Positions 1-6,240 of a stretch of DNA of 6,309 nucleotides are shown in pieces (the first letter of the stretch is position 1; each line of letters starts with the position of its first letter). The notes under the pieces were generated by a model. That model was given only the letters and a program-made list of their open reading frames with translations, was not told the origin of the DNA and did not search any database. The translations under genes were made by a program, and so were the position numbers. The DNA is from JALXCG01 sp026991065 [NCBI: Gemmatimonadota bacterium] (GTDB lineage Bacteria > GCA-2686955), in the NCBI GenBank assembly GCA_026991065.1, contig JALXCG010000352.1, forward strand, positions 1 to 6,309. Direction: 5' to 3'.

Positions 1-1245
1 CTCCTTTCCATCGAACTGGCCCCCGGCCACCCCGGTTACCCGCAGGCGGCGCTGCCCTCGGGGTTGCTGATGATCGTCGCGATGATCGCCGGCATCCTCC
101 TGTACAAGAAGGGTTTTCCCTTGATGCCGGTGGCCATCGTCGGTTTCATCATTGAACTCTTCAGCATCTGGCTGGGGATGAAGTTTCCCACCATCGGCAT
201 CGATCCCGCATCCTGGCCCATTGCCGACACCTGGATCTGGGTGCTTCTTGTCTATGCTTTCGCCGCCTCGGTCATGCCGGTCTGGGCACTGCTCCAATCA
301 CGCGACTTTCTCAACTCCCTGCTGCTCTATCTTGGCGTTGGTCTCGCCTACATTGGTCTGTTTTTCACCAACCCACCCTTCGTGGCTCCAGCGCTCGTTC
401 CCCACCCCGAAGGCGCACCCAGCATTCTGCCTTTCGTCTTCATTGTCATCGCCTGCGGTGCCGCCAGCGGTTTCCATGGTCTGGTCAGTTCCGGCACCAC
501 CGCCAAGCAACTGGACCGCGAAACCCACGCCCGGCCGATCGGCTACGGTGCCATGATCTTCGAGAGTCTGCTTGGGCTCTTGGCGACGCTTGCCTGCACC
601 GCCGGCTTCGCCAGCCCGGAGATCTGGCACAGCCACTATGGCTCGTGGGCCGCTGTGCAGGGATTGGCTTCCAAGATCGATGCCTTCATCCAGGGCACGA
701 CGCTTTTTGTCAGCGGACTCGGCATCCCGGCCGATCTGGCCGCGGCGTTGATCGCGATGGTCGTGGTTTCTTTCGCCCTGACCACGTTGGACTCGGCCAC
801 CCGCTTGCTGCGTTTCAATATCGAAGAGATCGCTGCGACCTTCCGTGTTCCCTTGGTTTCCAATCGTTATATCTCTTCGCTTCTGGCCTGTGCCGCCATC
901 GCATTTTTCGCTTTCTACGATGTCGGCGGGAAGCCCGCCGCGCTCGCTCTCTGGGCTCTCTTCGGGACCACCAATCAACTTCTCGCCGGCCTCACTCTTA
1001 CACTGGCGACACTCTATCTGAAGCACCGTCGCAAGCCGGTTTGGTTTACCGGGATCCCCGCCGTCTTCATGATGGCCAGCACACTCAGTGCCATGTGGGG
1101 GAATTTGATGCGCTTCCGCTCCGGACCGGGGGCCGATCCGTTGCTTTTCGCCATCGGCAGCATTCTATTGGCACTTGGCGTGTGGCTCTTGGTAGAAGCG
1201 GGTCTTGCACTTCGCCGCCGCTCCGAATCGGCACTCGCCACCTGA
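1..1245 (+). CDS. cstA: CstA-family carbon starvation transporter, C-terminal part (5' end outside window)
   Basis: Reading frame 1 is open from the first base to the TGA at 1243-1245, giving 414 residues without an N-terminus. The CstA family comprises multi-pass inner-membrane carriers linked to peptide or pyruvate uptake under carbon limitation. Family hallmarks are visible: the ASVMPVWALLQSRDFLNS stretch at about 268-321, the very typical ACGAASGFHGLVSSGTTAKQ block at about 451-510, followed by IGYGAMIFESLL at about 538-573, TTLDSATRLLRFNIEE at about 781-828, and ALWALFGTTNQLLAGL at about 946-993. Roughly ten hydrophobic helices alternate with short loops, and the protein ends in a short basic tail (LRRRSESALAT). 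E. coli CstA is about 700 residues, so a substantial N-terminal part is probably missing to the left, although shorter homologues exist. Assignment to the family is firm; orthology to cstA rather than a paralogue such as btsT is not. The next gene starts 28 bases downstream, suggesting an operon. Confidence 0.93.
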   Translation, partial: LLSIELAPGHPGYPQAALPSGLLMIVAMIAGILLYKKGFPLMPVAIVGFIIELFSIWLGMKFPTIGIDPASWPIADTWIWVLLVYAFAASVMPVWALLQSRDFLNSLLLYLGVGLAYIGLFFTNPPFVAPALVPHPEGAPSILPFVFIVIACGAASGFHGLVSSGTTAKQLDRETHARPIGYGAMIFESLLGLLATLACTAGFASPEIWHSHYGSWAAVQGLASKIDAFIQGTTLFVSGLGIPADLAAALIAMVVVSFALTTLDSATRLLRFNIEEIAATFRVPLVSNRYISSLLACAAIAFFAFYDVGGKPAALALWALFGTTNQLLAGLTLTLATLYLKHRRKPVWFTGIPAVFMMASTLSAMWGNLMRFRSGPGADPLLFAIGSILLALGVWLLVEAGLALRRRSESALAT

Positions 1246-1273
1246 ATCACTCCTCTTGCGATCGGGAACAACT

Positions 1274-3274
1274 ATGAGCCCTGAGTCTCCTGAATCGACC
1301 GCGCACGGTGCCGCCGACGGCCCGGAGCCGGAGCTTGGGCCGGCTGTTTCACCGGCATCCGCCCCGGCGTCCACGCCCGCGCCGGATGTCAGCCAGTCAG
1401 CCGAATCGGTTGCGCCGGATCAGCCGGCAGACTCCCCAACTCCGGGCGAACCATTCACTGCGTCCTCCTCTGCCGCCGACGGCGCAGGCAGCGCCTCTGA
1501 GCCCCCGCCCGCCGCGGTGCGCCCCGTCTACCCGGCCGCTCCCCGGTGGGCGGTCGTGGCCCTTTGTGGCTACCTCATCATTCTCGGCGCGGCCATGGTC
1601 ACCTGGCACCTCGATTGGCCGGGGCTGGGCGCAGGCGGCGCGGCCATTGCGCTTGACGCCCGTGCCCTGCGTGCTGCGCATCAATGGCTTCCCACCCTTG
1701 ACCCGGGTGCCTTCTACCGCTGGACTCAAGCGCTTCTCTTTGAATGGCTGGGTGAGAGTACCTGGGCGGCCCGTCTGCCAGGCACCGGTGGCGCGCTGGT
1801 GCTCCTGGTGGCGCTTCTGTTCGCCGTCCGCCCGTCACGCACCGCGCCTTCAACTGCCGTCGGTTCCGCCCAGCGGCCGGCTGGCGCTTTCCTCGCCGCC
1901 GCCGCGCTTTTGGTCTGCCTGCCGCTCTGGACTGTTGCCGCCCGCACCCCCACGCCCGTGGCCGCCGGGGGACTGTGGGGCGCGGCCGCTCTCGCCATTC
2001 TGCTCGGCACCAACTCCCGTCGCGGTCCCACTCCCCTCCGCGGCGCACTCTTTTTTCTCTGTGGCGTGCTGGCATGGTTGCTGGGGGCGGGACCGCTGGC
2101 GGTGGTCCTCCCCTGGGGCGCCCTGGCTCTCCATCTGCTCATCAGCGGCGAATGGCGCGCTCTGCGCCGCTTCGCCAACCACCGTGGGGCCTGGGGCGCG
2201 TTGCTGATTCTGGTCATCATCCACGCCGTCATGCTCTACGCTTCGCCGCCCGTCACCCGCAATGCCTTTGTCGATCACCTGCGCCTGCTTTCACATCAGT
2301 GGCTGCAACCACCCCATCCCGACTGGCGCGGCCAACTCCCCTGGCTCGGACATCTCCCCCTCCTGCTCTTCCTTCCCGCCGGCGTCGCCCGCATTTCGCG
2401 CGAGCGGATTGCACGCCTGGCGCTGATCGCCCTCCTGCTCGCCTTCGGCCTCTCGCTGCTCACCCCCGTGAAGCCCCTGCTGGCCGCGATCCTGGCGCTT
2501 CCCGCCAGCGCTCAACTCGCCGCTCGGGTCATCACCGCTCGCTGGGGTCAAGGAGGGCGCCGGCAACTGCCGGAACTGTGGCTTCTGGTCGCGCTTCTGC
2601 TGCTTGCGGCGGCCGTCGTCATCGCTACTCCGCCGCAACTCCCACCTTCGCTAACCGTCTGGTGGCTCGGCGCCGAGCCCGGAACCCGCTTGGTTGCCGG
2701 TGGTGCCGCGGCGATCATTGCCCTGCTGCTTGCCGCCGGATTGTTGCTGCGACGTCCCGCCCTGGCCGCAACCGTTGCCATTACCGCGGTCGCCGCCGCC
2801 TGGGGCACACTCTTTTCCCTGCACGGTCTCGATCTCGATCGTGCTCTCTCGCACCGACCCTTCCTGTTGGAGTTGCAGGCTGCCCCCGCCTCCGCCGGGC
2901 AATGGGTTGTGTTGGCTCCGGTCGACCCCAGTGTCGCCTTTTACCTGGGCCGGCCGGTGACCGTTGCCGCGGACAGTACCGAGTTGGCTGCGCTTGTCGC
3001 CGCTTCATCCCGCCCTCTCAATGTCATTGCCAGCGCCGGCATGCCACCAGCCGGGGGCGCTCAGCGTCGCCTGGAGACTCGCGACGATACCTTTGTGCCG
3101 CCCCCTTGGCGCCGGCCTCAACTTGCCTGGTGGACGGTTGCTCCCCCCCGCGCGCCCGACCAGCCGCCCGACTTCGATCCCAATCTCGATCCTCAGTTGC
3201 CACCCATTCTGCAGCCGCCACCCGATTCCGAGCCCGAACTCCCGGCTGCTCCGTCGCGCGGTGTTCTCATTTGA
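1274..3274 (+). CDS. Divergent GT-C (ArnT/PMT-like) membrane glycosyltransferase with Pro-rich tails
   Basis: The chosen ATG at 1274 lies after the stop of the CstA gene and has a weak GGGA 6 bases upstream; an in-frame ATG at 1205 would overlap the CstA gene and lacks a ribosome site. The product is 666 residues. Residues 1-90 are a Pro/Ala/Ser/Glu-rich, probably disordered tail. About 13 hydrophobic helices follow (near 93-112, 172-186, 205-221, 230-245, 257-272, 274-291, 306-323, 358-372, 380-396, 400-418, 435-452, 473-492, 497-516). That matches the GT-C fold, whose members move sugar from a polyprenyl-phosphate donor to lipid or protein on the outer face of the membrane. GT-C-like signs are the first outer loop with D128, the GESTWAARLPG motif at 160-170, and the C-terminal soluble domain with DPSVAFYLGRPV at 551-562. 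The tail (628-657) is rich in Asp-Pro. The usual DE pair of the first loop is not intact. Substrate is unknown; membrane localisation is sure, the enzyme class probable. Confidence 0.72.
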   Translation: MSPESPESTAHGAADGPEPELGPAVSPASAPASTPAPDVSQSAESVAPDQPADSPTPGEPFTASSSAADGAGSASEPPPAAVRPVYPAAPRWAVVALCGYLIILGAAMVTWHLDWPGLGAGGAAIALDARALRAAHQWLPTLDPGAFYRWTQALLFEWLGESTWAARLPGTGGALVLLVALLFAVRPSRTAPSTAVGSAQRPAGAFLAAAALLVCLPLWTVAARTPTPVAAGGLWGAAALAILLGTNSRRGPTPLRGALFFLCGVLAWLLGAGPLAVVLPWGALALHLLISGEWRALRRFANHRGAWGALLILVIIHAVMLYASPPVTRNAFVDHLRLLSHQWLQPPHPDWRGQLPWLGHLPLLLFLPAGVARISRERIARLALIALLLAFGLSLLTPVKPLLAAILALPASAQLAARVITARWGQGGRRQLPELWLLVALLLLAAAVVIATPPQLPPSLTVWWLGAEPGTRLVAGGAAAIIALLLAAGLLLRRPALAATVAITAVAAAWGTLFSLHGLDLDRALSHRPFLLELQAAPASAGQWVVLAPVDPSVAFYLGRPVTVAADSTELAALVAASSRPLNVIASAGMPPAGGAQRRLETRDDTFVPPPWRRPQLAWWTVAPPRAPDQPPDFDPNLDPQLPPILQPPPDSEPELPAAPSRGVLI

Positions 3275-3302
3275 AATGGTTCGAGCATTGTGCCACGGCT
3301 CC

Positions 3303-3308
3303 GGAGGT
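3303..3308 (+). promoter_or_regulatory. Strong Shine-Dalgarno for the hemerythrin gene
   Basis: GGAGGT sits 7 bases before the ATG at 3316. It is the best ribosome-binding site on the plus strand and fixes the start of the HHE-domain gene. It lies in the 41-base gap after the glycosyltransferase-like gene, so the downstream gene can be translated independently even if co-transcribed. Confidence 0.85.
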
Positions 3309-3315
3309 CTAGCCC

Positions 3316-3795
3316 ATGCAACGCAGCAACGCTCTTCGCCCCCTCTCCTGGGAACACCACGCGGCCCTGGTCACCGGCAATCGCATCAAGCGTGGGCTGT
3401 CCCGGGGCGCTTCGCCGCAGGTGATGCGCGACTATCTTCGTCACGCCTGGGCCAACGACATCGAGCATCATTTCGCCATGGAGGAGGCGGCTTTTACCAC
3501 CAAGCAGAGTTGGGTCCGGATCGGCGTCAACGAGCGCGACCACATGCTGGGCGATCACGCCGAGTTTCGTCGCCTGGTGGAGCAAGTGGAAGGCGCCACC
3601 AGCGATGCCGCGCTGCGCAGCGCCCTTGCCGCTTTCGCCGACCTGCTGGTGTTGCATGTTCGCTTTGAGGAGCGAGTTCTCTTTCCCGCCATCGAACGAT
3701 TGTTCTCGCGCGATGAACTGGAAGACGTGGGGAGTTATCTGAGTCGCGAGCACAGCGACGCCTGTCTCACCTGGGAGCCGGCCTTTTGGAAATAG
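3316..3795 (+). CDS. Hemerythrin-like HHE-domain protein
   Basis: This is a 159-residue cytoplasmic protein with no signal peptide or membrane segment. It is close to the usual size of a single four-helix hemerythrin domain plus a short tail. Candidate di-iron ligands occur in the expected order: H14/H15 in helix 1 (SWEHHAAL), H52 and E56 in helix 2 (EHHFAMEEAAF), H76 and/or H81 in helix 3 (DHMLGDHAEF), and H114 with E118 in helix 4 (LHVRFEERVLFP, the H-x3-E-x4-LFP signature). Such proteins bind oxygen, or sense or detoxify oxygen, nitric oxide or iron; which of these applies cannot be told from sequence. A GGAGGT ribosome site supports the ATG. It is the last gene of the plus-strand run and is followed within 3 bases by a terminator hairpin. 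The family call is firm and the role unknown. Confidence 0.92.
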   Translation: MQRSNALRPLSWEHHAALVTGNRIKRGLSRGASPQVMRDYLRHAWANDIEHHFAMEEAAFTTKQSWVRIGVNERDHMLGDHAEFRRLVEQVEGATSDAALRSALAAFADLLVLHVRFEERVLFPAIERLFSRDELEDVGSYLSREHSDACLTWEPAFWK

Positions 3796-3797
3796 AC

Positions 3798-3830
3798 AAG
3801 CAGCCCCGCACTGCAATGCGAGGCTGCTTT
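3798..3830 (+). terminator. Stem-loop terminator between convergent genes
   Basis: AAGCAGCC (3798-3805) pairs perfectly with GGCTGCTT (3822-3829). Inside, after one C/A mismatch, CGCA (3807-3810) pairs with TGCG (3817-3820) around a six-base loop. The right arm ends in TTT, then ATGTTG, so the U-tract is short. It begins 2 bases after the stop of the hemerythrin gene. It may also stop the opposing protease transcript, although on the minus strand the trailing sequence (GTCTATTTCC) is only partly T-rich. Confidence 0.8.
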
Positions 3831-3840
3831 ATGTTGATCA

Positions 3841-3857
3841 GGGGCGCGAACGTCCCC
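3841..3857 (-). terminator. Possible small hairpin after the protease gene
   Basis: GGGGCG (3841-3846) can pair with CGTCCCC (3851-3857) with one bulged T and a CGAA loop. A competing CGCG/CGCG pairing (3845-3848 with 3857-3860) also exists. It lies 17 bases beyond the stop of the minus-strand protease gene. There is no T-run behind it, so it is at best an aid to termination or RNA 3'-end protection. Confidence 0.25.
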
Positions 3858-3874
3858 GCGAACGGCGTCGGTCT

Positions 3875-6100
3875 CTATTGGTCGTAGGCCACATCATCGA
3901 TCGCGTGGTGATTGGACCACTGGCCGGTTCCCGTAACCCGCAACTCGGAGATTCCGCCAACAGTGAACTGAATTGCTACGTTCTGGCCACCCTGGGTGGC
4001 GATCTGTTCCAGCATCGCGCCGCCGCTGTCGTAGACCGAGTAGTAGTAGGTGTCTCCATAGCCGGTATAGCAAGATACATAGAGACTCAGGTTGTCCACC
4101 GGAGTATCCCACGCAATCGAGTTGCTGGTTTCCCACGTGTAGGCGGTGTTGGGAGTGCTGTGGGGTGGGTAATAGGTGTTGCCCTCTGATCGCCAGGCAG
4201 CCCAGCCGGGGGAGAAAGTGACGCCGGCATAGTGCCCGCCGACTGGAGTCTGGTCGGCGATGTCGTCGAAAGTAAGCAGGTTGGGAGCCGCGTCGCCCTT
4301 GAAGATTCCGAAGCTATCGGAGTCGACAACGTCATTCGGGTAGGTTCCGATGTAGGCTGTGGCGGTGTAGTTGCCATCGGGCAGGCTGCCGGACATCGGC
4401 AGCGAGGCGGAGCCGGTTTGCGTCTCGCCCGCGGCCAAGTTCAAGGCATAGGGGCCGGCGACCACTCTGGAGCCGCCGCCGCTGTACTCACCCACCAGCC
4501 AGCCGTCGAAACTCTGCGGTGTGTCGAAACTGTTGCTGATGCTCCAGTCGAAGTCGACATTGCCCCCGGCGGCGGGCACGCGCACCGGGTCGGTGACCGG
4601 GTCCAGAGTGATCGTCAGGCGGCCGCTACCGCCGCCAAGCCAGTCAAGCGCCGCCACCAGGTCGATGCGACCCATGCCGTAGGTGTTGTCATCACCCGAC
4701 GCACCCAGGTCGACCGCGCTGTGCAGCAGGGCCATCTTCAGATCTTCGGGTGTGGCTTCGGGAACCGCGCTCTTCAACAGGGCGACCGCGCCGGCGACAT
4801 GCGGGCAGGCCATGGAAGTCCCCGACATCGTCCCGTAGGTGCCATTGTTCATCGACGAACGCACATCCATACCACGCGCCGTGACTTCGGGCTTGATTGT
4901 CTGATGGTCGCAGCCGGAGGGGCCGCGGCTGGAGAAGTAGGCGATGGAGTTGCTGCCCACATCCAGCGCGCCCACCGAGAAAACATTCACGTCGCTGGCG
5001 ATGCGGTCGGCGGGAGTCCGCAGCGTCTCTGCTCCCGAACCCTCGTTACCTGCGGCGTAAACCACTGCGCAACCGGCTGCTTCACAATTGTCGATCACAC
5101 TCCAGAAAGTCTCGTCACACTCAGGCACGCCGTGATAGAGGGGCGAGATACCCCAGGAGTTGTTGACAACGCAGGGAACGTCGTCACTGGTTCCCGGGTC
5201 GCCGTCGGGATCGGCGAACCACTCAAAGGCAAGAATCGCGTCGGCGATGGTGCGATCGATACTGATGCGGTCGATTACACCAGCCGCGATCCACTCGGCG
5301 CCGGGCGCCATGCCGATCTGGTTGGCGCCGTCGGAGCCGATCATGGTGCCCATGGTGTGGGTGCCGTGACCGAAGCCGAATTCGACCGGGAATGTGGTGA
5401 AAGTGACTGGGTCGAACCAGCACTGATCCGCCGGTTTGCGGAGGCCGAGATAGCGATCCGCGAAGGCGGGATGGTCGCCATCCGCGCCGGTATCCATGTC
5501 GCCGACAATCACGCCGGTGCCATCGATCCCCATATCCCAGAGTTCCGGGGCCCGAGTTGACGCGATCCCCTCCTCAATGGTTTGCATCCCGGGACCACTG
5601 GCGCCGGTGATGGTCGCGGCCCCTCGCTCGGGTCCGTCGGGATGCACTTCGACCGGCGCGATGAGCGAGATCGGATAGTCGGGGTAGACGATCCGTACAT
5701 CGTCGCGCGCGGCGATCGCCTCAATTTCGGTCCGAGTGGCGGTAACGATCACTCCATTGATGATCCACAGCGGATCGAAGTCCACCACCGTGTCCTTCAG
5801 CATCTGCTCCTGGAGATAGCCGAGCAGCTTGATCTGCTCCCTTCCGGCCAGCGCCTGGAGGCGGGTCACCGCGGCCACATGGCGCTCATGCATGGTCTTG
5901 CCCGTCGCCTTCATCTCCGCGACAAAGGCCGGCTTGTCGAGTTGGTCCGGCATCATCACCAGTGCTCTGACCAGATCGTCCGGTGCGGCGCCTTCCATCT
6001 CCAGCATCATGTTCGGGCTAAGCGTGCCGGCGGAGGCGGTTCCGGCAAAGAGCGACGCCGTGAGGGCCGCGGCGGATAGAAACAAGAGCGGACGAGCCAT
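3875..6100 (-). CDS. Secreted subtilisin-like serine protease (S8, bacillopeptidase F type) with Ig-like and C-terminal beta domains
   Basis: The product has 741 residues. Residues 1-24 form a signal peptide (basic start, hydrophobic core, cleavage probably after TASA). Residues 26-145 resemble an inhibitor-type prodomain, ending in VTATRTEIEAIAARDDVRIV. The catalytic domain covers about 180-490 and has the complete triad: D203 (GDMDTGADGDHP), H245 (GHGTHTMGT) and S429 (GTSMACPHVAGA), with oxyanion N352 (AAGNEG). VVNNSWG at 311-317 and the DHP after the DTG are typical of bacillopeptidase F-like enzymes. An Asp-rich loop DPDGDPGTSDD (297-307) may bind calcium. An Ig-like beta domain (about 494-601) follows, then a Tyr/Trp-rich beta domain (607-741) beginning LLTFDDIADQTPVGGHYAG, perhaps a binding module. 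No LPXTG, PEP-CTERM or type IX sorting tail is visible. A GGAG at 6107-6110 is well placed for the ATG at 6100. It probably acts outside the cell; its substrate is unknown. Confidence 0.95.
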   Translation of the reverse strand: MARPLLFLSAAALTASLFAGTASAGTLSPNMMLEMEGAAPDDLVRALVMMPDQLDKPAFVAEMKATGKTMHERHVAAVTRLQALAGREQIKLLGYLQEQMLKDTVVDFDPLWIINGVIVTATRTEIEAIAARDDVRIVYPDYPISLIAPVEVHPDGPERGAATITGASGPGMQTIEEGIASTRAPELWDMGIDGTGVIVGDMDTGADGDHPAFADRYLGLRKPADQCWFDPVTFTTFPVEFGFGHGTHTMGTMIGSDGANQIGMAPGAEWIAAGVIDRISIDRTIADAILAFEWFADPDGDPGTSDDVPCVVNNSWGISPLYHGVPECDETFWSVIDNCEAAGCAVVYAAGNEGSGAETLRTPADRIASDVNVFSVGALDVGSNSIAYFSSRGPSGCDHQTIKPEVTARGMDVRSSMNNGTYGTMSGTSMACPHVAGAVALLKSAVPEATPEDLKMALLHSAVDLGASGDDNTYGMGRIDLVAALDWLGGGSGRLTITLDPVTDPVRVPAAGGNVDFDWSISNSFDTPQSFDGWLVGEYSGGGSRVVAGPYALNLAAGETQTGSASLPMSGSLPDGNYTATAYIGTYPNDVVDSDSFGIFKGDAAPNLLTFDDIADQTPVGGHYAGVTFSPGWAAWRSEGNTYYPPHSTPNTAYTWETSNSIAWDTPVDNLSLYVSCYTGYGDTYYYSVYDSGGAMLEQIATQGGQNVAIQFTVGGISELRVTGTGQWSNHHAIDDVAYDQ

Positions 6101-6106
6101 GTGCTA

Positions 6107-6110
6107 CTCC
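6107..6110 (-). promoter_or_regulatory. Shine-Dalgarno of the protease gene
   Basis: On the minus strand GGAG lies 6 bases before the ATG at 6100-6098, and the encoded protein starts directly with a good signal peptide. This fixes the start and argues against the longer minus-strand frame from 6228, which is in a different frame. Confidence 0.75.
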
Positions 6111-6147
6111 GTTGTTGGAAAGTGTTTTGCGCGGGCCGCCGGTGCGC

Positions 6148-6177
6148 TTGAGCCGCACTGGTGGGTGGCTGTACAAT
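6148..6177 (+). promoter_or_regulatory. Possible sigma-70-like promoter, plus strand
   Basis: TTGAGC (6148-6153), 18 bases, then TACAAT (6172-6177) gives 4/6 and 5/6 matches to the E. coli-type consensus. It points right, away from the protease gene, and the inverted repeat lies just after it. There is no convincing plus-strand gene downstream within the window, so this may be a chance match or belong to a small RNA. Confidence 0.2.
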
Positions 6178-6182
6178 GCGCA

Positions 6183-6200
6183 GTTGCAACCAATTGTAAC
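6183..6200. repeat. Imperfect inverted repeat upstream of the protease gene
   Basis: GTTGCAA (6183-6189) and TTGTAAC (6194-6200) form a 7-base inverted repeat with one mismatch and a CCAA spacer. It lies about 85-100 bases before the protease start, in the only sizeable non-coding gap. A -10-like TACAAT on the minus strand overlaps its right arm (6198-6193), although no good -35 stands at the right distance. The size and position suit a regulator's operator, but no regulator gene is in view and chance is possible. Confidence 0.3.
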
Positions 6201-6240
6201 CTGGAATGAGCAGCCAAGGTCGTTTCATCCGTCTTCTGTT

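Noticed and set aside
298-1026. Minus-strand open frame (242 codons) opposite the CstA gene
   Set aside because: Gly/Arg/Glu-rich composition without motifs, and the opposite strand encodes clear CstA signatures.
1975-3312. Long plus-strand open frame (445 codons) overlapping the glycosyltransferase-like gene
   Set aside because: Its product is extremely rich in Arg, Ser, Pro and Ala with no helices or motifs, as expected of a shifted frame in GC-rich DNA. The other frame gives 13 membrane helices and family motifs.
2964-3668. Plus-strand open frame bridging the end of the glycosyltransferase-like gene and the hemerythrin gene
   Set aside because: It covers two well-supported genes in another frame and its product is low-complexity, rich in Arg, Pro and Ser.
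4232-5560. Long plus-strand open frame (442 codons) opposite the protease gene
   Set aside because: It lies wholly antisense to a protease with a complete catalytic triad and has no recognisable domain or ribosome site; it is a complementary-strand shadow.
6007-6228. Minus-strand 73-codon frame overlapping the protease start
   Set aside because: It overlaps the signal-peptide region in another frame, ends in Pro/Arg-rich sequence, and the GGAG at 6107-6110 serves the protease start.
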